A stretch of 49,443 nt of DNA from Phoronis australis (Eukaryota; Phoronida; Phoronidae), in the NCBI GenBank assembly GCA_002633005.1, contig NMRA01000855.1:70472-119914 (forward strand), read 5' to 3'. Shown piece after piece: positions 9,881 through 23,700 of this stretch. The notes under the pieces are model-generated. The model did no database searches, was not told the DNA's origin, and was given only the letters and a program-made list of their open reading frames with translations. How positions within the stretch are numbered: the stretch's first letter is position 1; every line of letters starts with the position of its first letter. Made by a program: the position numbers and the translations under genes.

Positions 9881-12800
9881 CACAGACCCTCGAGGTTGGT
9901 TGTGAGGCCCGGGAACCAGGTTATGTTTGGCGGGTGCGTGCATGCCGTGTGTGTAGTATGCACGGGAAATGCAAACAAAAATTCATTGCGCAATACTACC
10001 GAAAACTAAAAACATCAAGGTAGAGCAAAGAGAACCTTTCCAATTTGATGACCAATGACTTAAATTTTATTTGTTTTTAAACAAAGTACTTAAACGTCTT
10101 TTTGAATCTGCGGTTTGTAAACTTAAATCCAGTAATCTAGTTCCTAAGCCAAGAAACAAAGAAGTGTGAGAAGATTTTGGGACACTTTGTAGAGCTGTCC
10201 GAAATTCATCAATTTCCTTGAGACTTATTTTAAATAGACAAAATCATTTAGTGTACTTTTATATTTGGGGATCTCATGATAGATCCAAATTTCCCAATGT
10301 CGGCCTGCAACTCACTTCATTGAAGCATTATCATTTCTTACAAGATTAGCTTCTAACTACAACCAGCTCTTAATCAGCCCATTTTCATAGATACATAAAC
10401 ATGTAAATTAGAAACCAACAATCGAATCCATGAACAATGCGCTTACCTTGATTTAAGGACTTAATTCCTTTTTGATCCCCTGTTAGTCAGTTTAAACAAC
10501 AAATCTTGTACCGAAGTCAACAAAGCAACGCATTTATTGTCAGTTGAATTGTGAGTAAATTTTTGGGAAGTGTCCAAACTTCATCAATGTCCTAGAGAAT
10601 TATTTGAGACAGGCAAAAAGCGTCCAAGTGGGGATCTGATTATACTAGAGTTTTTTCCATATTCAGGCTTCAACTTAATTCCTTGAATCGTAATAATTTC
10701 TTAAAAGACTAGCTTGCAATTGCCAAAAATCATCTATTAACTTGTCAGTTTTCGTATATACATAAACATGTAAATCAGAAACCAACGAATTTGTTGATCA
10801 TAACGGAATGTTATAAGCATTTTCCGCAGGCATGCTCGCAGATTTTTTACGAGAAACCGGGGGAAAACGGGAGATTGGGCATTCATAGTAAGGTGTATTT
10901 TTGCTCCTTTCCGAGGTACCTATAACGGTTCACTAGTTGAACTTGACCTTAAAAAAAGCTGAAATATTTATTTATCATTGCGAATACTAGAGTACACTCG
11001 TTCGACATGTACACGGTCACTCCAATGGTAGCCCTGACAGCAGTGTTTTCCACACGTGGGAATTCCTTACCAATAACTCATAGTAGTCATTTTCAAAATT
11101 GTTACTATTCTTGTGATACTATGGGAAACAGTAACATTATTCTGTAACTAACCATCGGAAATAGTCCCTTTGTGTAAGTAACAAATAGCAGTCTTCACGT
11201 TCTTCAAAATTCCACCCTTTCGATGGCGGTCAAACCTCTTGTATTTTTTCACGTTTTGGTTGTTTGGGTCGAATGTCTTGATACTGCTGTGCTGTGCACA
11301 AATGTTTGGTGTTTTTTGATGAATTTGGAATCTCAACTTCCCTCGTGTAAACTAGGCAGTGTCAGGGACATTTCTCCGAACTGCTCCACCGAGAGAGGAT
11401 GCCGTCTGAAATGGGACACCTTAATTATGAAAGGCTAAACATCGTTAAGCTTGAAAAGGAGTGACTGTTCATTCCACCGTCGTGTGGTCACAAGACTTTG
11501 CAGGTAGTGACCTTCCTCAACATGAAAGTCGGTTGCACGATTTTACAAAAAAACAACAACAGGAAACTAGATGTAATCGAGCCCAACTTTGGGCCCTCTC
11601 TCCGTGAGTGGACCCTTAAGAATTTGTCAATAAAAACATAAAAAGGTGGCCACTTGAATGTCATCAATGGACTTTTTCAAGGGTGGGGCCCCTCAATGTG
11701 AAAATATCTATATTTTGAAAAATCAAGAAATGTGCAGCAATTGATGATATCTGTCAGATCATCAATTTTTCTCAAGTGATATAGAATTCGAGAAAAAAAG
11801 CGACAGTTGTCTCTGTTATCCCTTGCCAGAGAGGGGCGTCTGGAAAAATGTGGTTTTGTAGTTGCAAAATTAACTTACTGAATTTTAGAAATCCTGTAAA
11901 TTACGCTCCGCAAAGCGGCTTAGTTTAACATTTTTTCGATATATATGCATGAATCATTACGATGCAGATGTTAAATGTTGTATGGAATTTTCTCTCCTAT
12001 CTGCATTCAGCAGTCTTTCTTTTCTCGACTGTCACCCCCACGCGAATGTCGGTTGCCACGGTTTAACGCTGACGCCTGAAAATTTTTTTGGGGGAGGGGG
12101 GTGCCCGTCCCCCCCGCTTCCTACGGCTCTGGATCTGTTACTGCGCTATGTGACTGTGTTTTTATAAAATTTAGCAAAAAAGAAAAAGAAAGGTAAGTCC
12201 ATGATCGATAAAACCGCGCGGATAATAACACGAACAAATTTCGTTCGATGTAAACTTATCATTTTGTTTTCGCTTTATGCAACTTTTGATTTTTTCATGA
12301 AAATCATAAAGGTCATTTTCTGATAGACCTTCATGCAAAAGTGGATAATTTTAAAAACATCAAGCGTTTAGAGTACCAGTGCGTAAGGCGTGATATCTGA
12401 AAGTTTTCAATTAATCCGATCAGATATTTTTGAGACATATGTTCCGAATTTTGCAAAATGTGGCAATTTTTTAGGGTCTTTCATAATGAATTCCTGTGGT
12501 ATGCATGTGAACGTTCGGCGTCTGATCTGCGCAGTGTGTGCGAAATTCAATCCTCATCGGTTTCCCGTTATTCAGCGGAAGTAGGTCTTGATTCTCTGAC
12601 GAACCTTCCCATCCGTCCATTGTCGCTACATGCATCTTTTAAAACAGAAATTTTAATTGTCAAGTCTGTTTGCATTCTAGTTGGCCTTTCTCTAGCCGGC
12701 CAATTGACTGACAAGGCCTTTGCTCTGGTTTTCCAGGGCCAGTCGAGAGCTACACGTCCGTCCTATGCGCTGAGATTAATATGCAACAAGATGTCTATTT

Positions 12801-14574
12801 TTTGTCCCACTTTTCTGTTCATTTTGGAAACCAGAGGAATATCACGACACCATAGATACTTTATAGTCTATGATGACACAGTGGTCTTGCATTAAAATTC
12901 ATTGAGTGAGGTTTTGTTGAAACCGGAACAGTAAACTGTACCTGATTTTCCCAATGCATCAGGACAACTTTGAGAACAGAAGATTAAGATACCTTTGGTC
13001 ATTTGATGATAAATGATATCTGTGTAGTTTGTCACATGTCGTAGTTGTTTCAACACCCCATGTTCTCTGTGATTAGAGTTAAAACCAACCTCACAGGAAG
13101 AGTCACGAAGTATATCTTCCATTCTCAGATGGAGCACAGAACCATCCGTATAGTCAATATTTACTTTTTTGGTTGGAAGCCCCAAATTTGAGACAAAATA
13201 CCCATGCCTGCAAATGGACAACTATCAGAAAAGATTAAATTGTCTTGCATCATGCTGTAATTAAAACTATAGTCCAGGTTGTCAGTTCCAGCTAAAAATA
13301 TACCATTATATGATAGAATTACAATTGCCAATCAAAATTCACTATTTCTTGAGTTTAATTACGCCCAGTACATTCTACAATAGCATGATCTCACCACAGT
13401 AACAAAATTCATTTATCTAACTTGCACTGGCATGTGAAGAACAGAATTCAGCATACGTTTGAGGCTGCATCTAGCGTCATTTTCTGCAATTAAGCTATGA
13501 AAGACGCAGCTCGTGTATATGCACCCTGCATCAATGAGGCTGCGATTGTGATGATAAATTTTATGAAATAAAAGTACATAGTACGTTAAAAATAATCTAT
13601 TTCATTTCTTCCAGAATTCCTCATAAATAAAAGAACCAGAGCATCAGCCTTCCTATGTTGTGCGTTAATCTGTGCTCATATGTTATGATTTTTCATACAA
13701 TTTTCACGAAATTGAAATGTCTGACCCCAGAAATTTTGGAATCTGATCTACATACTCAGACCCCAGTGTTTGAAAGTGTAAGGAGTACACCTGGAATCTT
13801 TTTCAGAGCGCGTCTGTGATGCATGAAACATTTCAGTGCAGTCACTGAGCACTTTCAAGTCAGACCTTGTACCATCTGACGTGTTATCAACCTGCTTATT
13901 TCAAATGCCTCTCCAGCACCCCAACATAATGTGTGAAAGAAAACAGTTGATCAAACAAAACAAATCGTATCTACAAGATCAAATCAACAAAATTCAGGAT
14001 GACAATGATAGGAAAACATGGACCTACATCAAACAGACTGATCTCAACTGTGGATTTAAAAAATTGGTTAAAAGGATGTTTAATCCTGTTTTAGTGATTT
14101 TGCACAAAACTGGCTCCGTTACCTGCTATTGATCAAATACTACTTCCTAGGAGAGATAAAGTTATCTGTTAACTTAAGACTGTGAATTTTTCAGTGTTCA
14201 AATGAATATACTCAGACTGGGGGTAACTGTCTCCTCACTCCAACTGACTACCTCACGTGAACAAATGTGGCTGATTTAGCAGACTTTTGTGAACAACTTA
14301 TTTCCAAGTTCTGATGTAAAAAGAGCAATGGATGCAGATTGTCTTGTCTCAAAGATCAAGTGATCTATTAGCTAATATGGGGTACAGCATCCTTTTAATT
14401 ATAAATTTAAAGTACAAGAAGACAACTCATCAATCCATGCATGATTGACACACAATGGTGATCCGTACTTTGCCTGAACTATAGATTTGAGACTAGACGC
14501 ATCAAATGACTCATATCAACAATCCTTTAAATCATTTATCAGATAGAGAAAGCTAATTGCTATTAATGCTCAAG
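9881..14574. other. Intergenic region between the R3H gene and CRYL1
   Basis: Mostly unremarkable AT-rich sequence. 10190-10420 and 10560-10790 are diverged direct copies (both contain atacataaacatgtaaat.agaaacc). A G/C-run patch lies at 12089-12118. A 109-codon minus-strand frame (13221-12892) looks protein-like in part but I cannot assign it. A minus-strand ATTAAA at 14394-14399 could serve as the CRYL1 poly(A) signal, 176 bp beyond the stop codon. Confidence 0.4.
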
Positions 14575-14789
14575 TTATTCACTATTTTGTTCACGTTTTA
14601 GTTTTGACAGAGCGGCAATTCTTTTGTCCCTCCACTGGCGACGCTCTTGAAGTTTTTCGAGGGGCACCTTGGCACACAGTTCCTCATGGATTTTTGTCAT
14701 AGTGTCACCCTTCCACTCAGGTGCAGGTCCAAACGACTCAGTCAGCTTTTGAATACTACTGCCGTAACGTTCGCTGTAACTCAGCCAAC
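14575..14789 (-). CDS. CRYL1: CRYL1 exon 7 (last)
   Basis: 215 nt including TAA at 14577-14575. Acceptor gtatttcgcag. After the split Gly it encodes [27 protein letters not shown] and the terminal [20 protein letters not shown], like the end of vertebrate CRYL1. Confidence 0.96.
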
Positions 14790-17700
14790 CTGCGAAATAC
14801 AAGCAAAAACTAAAGCCACAACATACATGGTTTTGGTACTAAAACTCCAGCGTCCCCTACATGGGTCTTACAAAGCACTGTCACCAAGTGATCTTTTCCT
14901 TTGTTTGAATAAAAAATCATTTAAAATTCTATGATGGCGACTGAAATTAAACCTTCCGAGAGGCAAGCATGACAAAGGAACATGATAAGATTGATTTTAT
15001 GTCAATACATGAAAAGAATCCTTCGTGGACACCCTAACCAATGGAGATTAGGCAACTCCACAGGTTTGTACACCACAGAATTTGCTGATTCAGATCAAAG
15101 ACACCATGCCGTTGTGGTCAATTAAATCGCCTCTAGCTGCTGATGTTATCGTTCTCTAGATAATGAGACAATCATAAACACATTAGGCGCGACAATAGAA
15201 TTTTTAAATTTTCGTTTTGAAAGTTTGTAAATAGCATATTTGAATAGCATGTGAAAAACACGCACGATTAGCTTTTTGAAAATTGGATAAGGAATGTGAC
15301 TTTTGCAACCTAAAACTTTGTTTATTGTTGTAATAATATGTTCCTCATTAATTCTGCTGGGTGAGCAACATAATTGGGCCAATTATTAAACCATCAGGCA
15401 GAGTTGAATTTTGAGCTAAGCCAATTGTCATCGTACAATTCTTGGCATGGCAAAACTTTTATCTGCCTCACTTGTAAATGATTACGTTATAGTGGATCAC
15501 ATTGATACACACCTTAATTATTTTCAAAACTTATGCTCAACTGATCACTGCACCACTGAGTTTGAAGTTCACTTAAAGGGTCCCTAAACTGCCATCTTAA
15601 CAGTTCAAACGTAATTCAAGTTTCCGCATCACCCCGACTTTGCAACGTACCCCAAATGATCAAGAATGTCCAACTGAATGAACACATGAATGAACTGTAT
15701 AGATTAGGTCCACTTTGCACATTTTCTTGGAAATTAGTGCTAAAACAGAAGGTACCCTTATGTACATGAGTAGTTTATGACCATAAAACTAATGATGTTA
15801 TCTAAGTGACATATCTTTGCAGCTATCTCTGTTACAAAGAAAAACTGTACTGTTGCAAATCATAACCATCCTATAGCACACACTGCTCACATATAGGAGC
15901 TGTAAACCTACCATCTGCATTCAAGCAAGCAGTTTCCATGGGTCCCATGAAGGCATATCGTAGACCCATTCCATCACTCATAGTAGCGTCAATGTCTTCT
16001 ACAGTCATGACATCGTCCTAATAAAATATTAAAAATTAAAATGGAGAAAGTTGACGCAATTCATGTCCAAGTCGACGTTTCGGTTTATTGACAAGAACCA
16101 CCATCAGGAAAAATGTCACTGACCGGCAATACAACCAAAACACCACAGCGGTTGGATCCATCCGAAAGTCGTCGTCACCTGTTGTCACTTTCATGTTAAT
16201 ACACTTGCCAATTTCAACAAAGATCCTGCAGAGGGTTTATGAGATATAGCCATGGATGCAAAAAATGGCAATTGGAGGAGCCACTGTAGACAGAGCTGTC
16301 TGGATATCATCCACAGCCGTCCTCTTCTCAGTAGGAACATATAGGTCCTTACAGTGGTTTGGCCTGTGGAGGAGATCGAGGCAGCAAAAACAGTAAAAAT
16401 GGCCACTAGGTAAAGCAAAATAAACCATACCCATTGGAAAATTCAAAGGTGGTGTCATCTTTCTATTAGAAACCTATTTGCCAAATTTTATGAAAATCCG
16501 TTGTTATAACCCCAACGATTCAGAGGTAAACATAAAAATCTAAAATTGCCACTAGAGGGCAGAACAGTAACCAAATCTGTCCGAAACTGGTCATCGTCTA
16601 TCACCAGCTTCCTATGACACATCTGCCAAATGTCGTTATCATCCTAAAAGGGGCTTAGTAGAAACCTGACAGCAGCAGACAACGAACGTTCAGACAGAGA
16701 TGACGACAATATGCACCCACACACAAATATGTGGACGCATAGAAACGAACCCAAGTCTGCTTGCATTGCTGCAAAAACAACATTACAATACCACTGCTCA
16801 CAATATCCACTCTAGAGTAGTGATGTCCAGGTGACATTTCATTACAAGGACAAGGCTGGAAACCAATAAATGAGTAGCTGACAAATTTCACAAAGATATC
16901 AAGATATCAGCAGATATAGAAGTAGATGTAAAAACACGCAGAGCAAAAAAAAATTGACAGAAATTGGCGGCTAATGTCAACTGCCTAATATGAAAATAAC
17001 TATTTTGAAAATAGGCGTATCGGCCTAAATATGCAGTGCTATGGTCCACCTGACTGGCCTGCCCACCTGTAGTACAATGTAATACGTTTCCAGACAACCA
17101 GAAATTACCTTTTTATATAATACAGTAATTATTCCTAAATGTTAATGCATGTATTAAGAGACTCAAATTCAAACAGATGTTCCTGTTTACGTACCTATTT
17201 CCATTTCAGCACTAACAAATTCATCTGATGTTATGAGGCTAGTTTGTTGCACAGGTGGCAAATATGAAAATACATCCCCTGTGATCCAACCAAACTGAAT
17301 GAATTTCCTACAGTCAAACCAACGATTAATTGGATACATACAGCAACAAGCCTCAAACATTCGGCAAGCAGAGCATATTGAAGGCGATTCAAAACAAATC
17401 CATCAACCTCCTTCTTCAGCACAACTGGTCGCTGTCCCACTTGCAGCCATATTTGACGAGCACGTGGTACAATAGTGTCGTCAGTCCAGGGAGCACCACA
17501 AAGCTCTATGAGAGGGCAGTAGTATGGCGGATTGGTCTGAAATAGAAATGTTGTTCATAAACAATTTGCACGGAGAAGAGTCAATACACTTTTGTCCCTT
17601 ACTTTCTGTTCACAAACGAACTAAACTTCTAGTGTGTTTATTAACATTTGTAGTAGCAAAAATATCACTTGTGTGAACTGGTACAAGTGTCACTTTTGCT

Positions 17701-20700
17701 GGTGATTTGCTGGATGCTTAAGATACCCCAAAATTGTTGGTGTTTTCACTGGCCCTTGAACCGTGACGAGGGCAGATATAAACTCAGCATAACATTCAAC
17801 ATCCTGTGTACAGCTCCACCTAGTATGCACTGAGGAAGACATCAGGAAAGGCAAATGTCAAAAATTTCTGCATCCGATATTTAATGGTTTTTGGATGGAA
17901 ACTTTGCCACTCTTGTGAGCATTATATCACACAGAAAATTTGACGCTAAAAGGAAATCAAGCCAACCTTATATATACCTTAGCCTATTAAAACATCTATG
18001 AACTCAAAAATGGATCAACCACTTAGAACATTGGTCTCAACTGTCTTGTTCATTGCTCAGCTAACTGAAGGTGATTGCCGGGCTCAGAAGGAACTGGCTG
18101 TTTGTTATTGTATTAGAGCAAGTTCAACAAGTTGGTTTGTTACAACCAAGCATGACCTCAAGCAATAATGATCTCCCACTTCTTTCAAAATCAATAAAAC
18201 AATTTTAATCCGAGTAGGTAACAATTAAGATGAAACCAGCGGTAGAGCATAAGTGGTCTAAACCGAAAGTTTGTTTCGTTTCAGAACCGGTAAAACAATG
18301 TAAAAAATTATTGCCCAACTTCTGAACTTTATGAAAGATCCAGTTTTATTGTTAATAAAAGAAGATTTAATACTTTCCTTTTGGACCTACTCTGCTGTCA
18401 AAAATTTGGACTTAAATAAGGATTTTGGTTTTACTTGGCCACATAAAGTAATCCCCTTTTTTCATCTCAACAAAGATCGAACTAGTTCCATGAAAAAGAC
18501 CCCTGTAGTGATCTCTTCCTAACCATTTCAGTTTCAAAACCATACTTACAGGATGTGACACCATCATCTGACTACGATGTTTCATGTTCTCAGAAATCTT
18601 AGATGGACGAATCATACTTGTTGAACTTGACAGAATCATCTTGTCAGATGCTACTTCATCTAACTGCAGGAACACCTTCTTCTTTAATTCAAGATTTTCA
18701 GGCACACACTCCTGGACAATGAGAAAATAAAAATTCTCAAATACTGACTCAGCCTAATGATAGCAGTGGCAGAGAAGTCTAAAACGATTAAAGCATTTAT
18801 TTTTTATTTGAACATTACTCGTCTCTAAAGAAACAGGAGAAAATCATTTGCTTGGCATTTTGTGCCCAAAATTGACAAAAATTTTAGGGTAACAAAACTG
18901 TTTAGGCAAAAAAAAGCAGTATTTGTTCTCATGTCCGCCTGGCATATTTTGAATTTGTGGCTCGATGTTTAAATAAACAAGAGCAACGCGCCCATGAATG
19001 CATCGCAAATGGTGTGCTTTTAGGGTTGCTTATTTTGTCGTAAAATGGGCACTAGATGGCGCAAAAAATACAATCTGTCTGAAAATGGGATCATGTCATT
19101 GCTTCTTTAATAGAAAGCTATACACCAAATTCCAATTTTCATAGAAATCTGCCAAGGAACTTCAGAGAAACAAAGGAAAACAGAATAAAATGAAATTGCC
19201 ATTGGGGGGAGCAGCGTTCATTGGATCTGCCTGAAAGTCGTCATTGTCTGTTTTCGCTTCATACAAATACACTAACTTACTAAATTTAATAAAGATCTTC
19301 CAGTGGGCTTAGGAGATACAGCTATGGGCACAAAACAACCACTAGGAGGCGGCAGAGTAGTCAAAGTCGTCATCATCAACCGACCCCTTCACACAGAGAA
19401 CCTTGATTCCATCCAAAAACGGGAAGATAGCATCATGTCATCAATAGATGCCTGTATTCAAAATTTTATGAAAATTTGTTGAGGACCTTTGAAGACACAG
19501 AGGTAAACGTAAAACTAAAATTGGCACCAGGGGGCATACCAGTACTCATATCCATCCCAAAATCATCGTCGTTCGTTGTCAACATCATATAAATACACGT
19601 CTTAAATTTAGTAAAGATCCTACAAACGGTTTAGGAGATACAGCTAAGGGCACAAAAAGGAAACTGCCACTAGGAGGCACCACAGTCATCGGAAAATCAT
19701 CGTCAGTCGTTCACTTCACAGTAAAAACATATATGCCAATTTTCACAATCATCCTGAAAGTGGTTTGGTTTATAGAGGGGTGGACGCCAAAAAACAGACT
19801 AGGTGGAGCAAGCCAGGTCGAATCCATCTGAAAATGAAAAGATAGCGTCACCTCACTAACAAAAGCCTGTACGCCAAATTTTATGAAAATACCTTAAGGA
19901 CCTTTGAAGATACAGAGGAAAACGTAAAAAAATAAAATTGCCACTAAGTAGCACACCAGTACTCAGATCTGTCCGAAAGTCTTCGTCGTTCATTGTCAAC
20001 ATCATATAAATGCACTTACTAAATTTAGTAAAGATGCTGCAAAATGGTTTAGGAGATGAAGCCATATGCACAAAAAAACAAAACTGCCACCAGGAGGTGC
20101 CACATTGGTTGACATCGTCAGAAAATCATCGTCAACCGTCCTCTTCACAGTAAGAACATACGTGCCAATTTTCACAATCATGCTTAGGGCGATTTGGTTG
20201 ATAGAGGGGTGGACGTCAAAAAAAGACTCGAAAACAGTAAAAATGGCCACTAGATGTCGCAAACTACGTCAAATCCATCCGAAAACGGAAGGATGTTGTC
20301 GTTTCACTAATAGATGCCTATATACCAAATTTCATGAAAATACTGAGGTAAACGTAAAAACCTAAAATTGCCACTAGGGGGCACACTTGTAGTCGGATCT
20401 GTCCGAAAGTTCGCTCATGCTGTCCCATCCATAAAAGGAACACATGAGCAAAATTTCATGAGCATACAAGTCTATCAGTTTTGGAGATAGAGCAGTGGAC
20501 GTCGGACTGACACCGCCCGGACGGACGGACGCAGATGACGGCATAATGCGTCCACATATAAATATGTGGGCGCATAATAAAAAGAGCATGCAAACAAAAC
20601 TTTTAGTGTTTAAGTTCATTTTTACAAATTCTACACAAATGTATGTATCAAGGTACTGTTGAACATAAGTGGACTAGCAACTTAGTGACAATCAGCTCTT

Positions 20701-23700
20701 ATTATTTGTTCAGCTCTAGGCTACGATGCGCCTAATGATCACATGGTTAAACCTAATATACAGTAATCATGAAGTCTTTAAGTCAGTTTTCATGAACACA
20801 TCCTAGTCCTTTACCTGACAAAATATAGCATTATTTAAACATTCTTTAAGATCGTTGGTTGTCGAAATGAGCTTGTACTGGTCCTCAGCACTGAGAGATC
20901 CTCTCAGTTGGCCAGATTCGGATAGTTTGGTCAGTTGACCCTGAATATCCTCCAGTGCACTCTGAATTTGTTTTGGCTCAATATCATACAAGGAGACGTT
21001 ATAACCACCAGAGGCGAAGATCATTGCGAAGCTACGACCAATCAAACCACTGAAAAATCAAAAAAGGCAAATGTCACTGCACTACATAAAAGTAATCTCA
21101 ACAATCAGTGTCTGCATTATGACTAATACAGATTACACCAAGTATTCAATTCAGTTATTTCATAATAAATGTTTTTTATTCCTCTAGTTAGAAGCGTTGA
21201 AATAGGTCTGACCTGTTAAATTCCAGGACACTTATTCTATATGCAGGATTTAAAGGCGCATGCCACCCAAAAAACAGTCCTATTTTGTATCGATTTAGAT
21301 CGGACAGTTCTACTCGATAAAACCAGAATTCTCACTAGATGCAAGAATTAAAAACAGTGGCATTGAATTAAATGGTAGGTGACGCTGTTGTCATCAAAGT
21401 AATCACATGGTAGCGCTAATGCATTCTGTGAATGCTAAATTTTTTTAATGTAACAATTTGAGAACATTTACATGACGATTGTGCTAATTGACATAAAATT
21501 CATTTCTCATTCAATTGGTGATTGTTCGAGCAAAATGTAAGTGACTATTAGCGACGACACTGCCCTTTAATTGTTGATGATAAGAGTGACCCCTGGCGAT
21601 AACTTCGATGAGACCGAAGTTGACCATTCATACCACACCGCAGAGTCGACGCTCCACTCTTAAATCCACCTATTTACTGTAAATTCAATGGCGGTGTTAC
21701 CTTCAATCCAGGACTGAAGTTATCCGTTCATACTAACCACAATTCCATAGAGGTGTTGACATTAGTATGAAAGGGTCTTAAAAGGTAGATAAGTGATTAG
21801 CCCTAACTTGATTGACCTACTTTTCAAACTTATGCAATACGCCAGACATATCATGTCCCACTCACAGGCTATATCACTTTTTGTGTCAATAACTGCAACT
21901 CACTCTGACAACAGGCAATACTAAAACTTTATTACTATGACACAGAATGACAAGACATGGATATGTCACTACTTCCAGTTTATAGGGTACATATCACTGG
22001 AAGCAATGTCATAAAAGTTTTGATTTAGCCATTAACCATTATGAAGTGGTTCAGTCTAATTCCTTACTCAAGTTGAAAGTCACCTTTGGGGTCGGAAAGG
22101 ACTGAAAAATTATTATCGTCACACCAATGCCTAAGCAAGTTCAAGCCAGACTCTGATTAACCTGTCCTAATCGATTCACAAATTAATGCTCGTGGCTTAG
22201 CCGCGATGCTGAAGAAAACCTATTAGCTAATTTCTCTAATAATGCATCGGTTTTAAAAATTCAAAGATGGCTACAATTTACTTTTCTATTTTAAAAACAG
22301 TTATGTTGGTCGTATGCCTAACTTATTGTTTATTTTTTGACTTTGAAACTCATATGCTGGATACTCCAGGATGAGTCCACAATTTCCCTTTCTTCACAGC
22401 AAGCTCATAAAACCTCAGGTTGATCTGAAGACATAACAAATGGTCAGGTCTTTCTAAGGCAAAACGTCATACCTATTTTGACTAAGGAACACTTTCAGAC
22501 CAAATTAGAGAATGCAAGTGGCCTGAATAAACACTAATTTCTTTGACAGCAGGCATGCCTTTAATGTTGCTTTAAAGCTGTCTTTCACAGCTTTCTGTGA
22601 GATTTTGTACCAATACATACCTCCCTATAATTGCAATCTTTTCATTCTTAATACCACACTCGGTAGCCATGGTTGGGAGTCTAGCTGAGTCTTCACTGAA
22701 GTTGACCTGTCAATATCTGGAACATAAATTGACAGACATTCTGTTTACTCAGGATACAGTTAGATACAGCCCATGAGAAAAATTATTTTAACAAAATTTC
22801 ATAAAATTCATGGGCCACCAATACAGACTACGTTAAATTAATAGAAACAAAGAAAATGACGGAAATACAGTTAAATGCACCACACAAATCCATACAGGTG
22901 TCTTGACTTTCAGTTTCAGTGTTTTTTAAAGGACCATACGATAAACATGTGAGAACTTTCATGACTATGCATGTATGTTGTTTTCATAGTTTGATTTGGT
23001 GTTTATATTTTTTGCCAAATTGGAACCTGACTAATTTACTATTCACATACTTGTAAGTAAATTTAAAGTCTCTTTGTAGCTCAAAATCATGTTGGCACTC
23101 AGTGGTCTTTGATGTACAAAATCTCATTGAATGATTGAATTGCTTTGAAAAGTAATGCCTTCAATTGCATGTTATCTTACATGTGTTCATCAGAGATGAA
23201 AAGCATTACCTTTTTTCTAGCTATATATTTTCAAAACTATAGCAAGAAATAACATACGTATGTATTAACTGACCTCTTCTAAAGCATTTTAGAATCTAAA
23301 AATATAATATTTCAAATTTCATGTACTGGCAAAAGTCTGCTGTGAAGAAAATGATCTCATAGAGTAGGAAATATAAAGATCTAAAAAGGTCAAACACGAA
23401 AATAAGATAAAAAACAAACACTCTGTGATTGAAGATGCAGAGTAATAACAGAATGGACATAAAAACAAAAAATGTAATAATCTACTTTTCAGTGTTTTGT
23501 CTTAAATATGCAAATTATTATGATTAGCTATAAGGTTACCGATTGTGACCTTGGCTGGTATAAGAAAACATGACACTTGTATTGGTGAGTAAGAATGAGT
23601 GCTTAACTTATAACAGCAAAAGTAAAGTATCAAAGGAAAATAACAAGGACAAACTTCATTGACAGGTCCATTGCGGGGCTTTCTGCCTTAGTAGTGCCTA

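Noticed and set aside
12089-12135. G/C runs followed by gcttcctacggctctg, also present near 41135
   Set aside because: A 16-bp match between two places suggests a shared decayed repeat, but it is too short to define an element.
12458-12895. 145-codon plus-strand open frame
   Set aside because: Composition is not protein-like and no motif is seen; it overlaps other unrelated open frames.
12892-13221. 109-codon minus-strand open frame with protein-like stretch (LPTKKVNIDYTDGSVLHLRM)
   Set aside because: An acceptor-like tttgcag precedes it, but no family match, no clear donor and no connecting exon were found. Possible, but not supportable as a gene.
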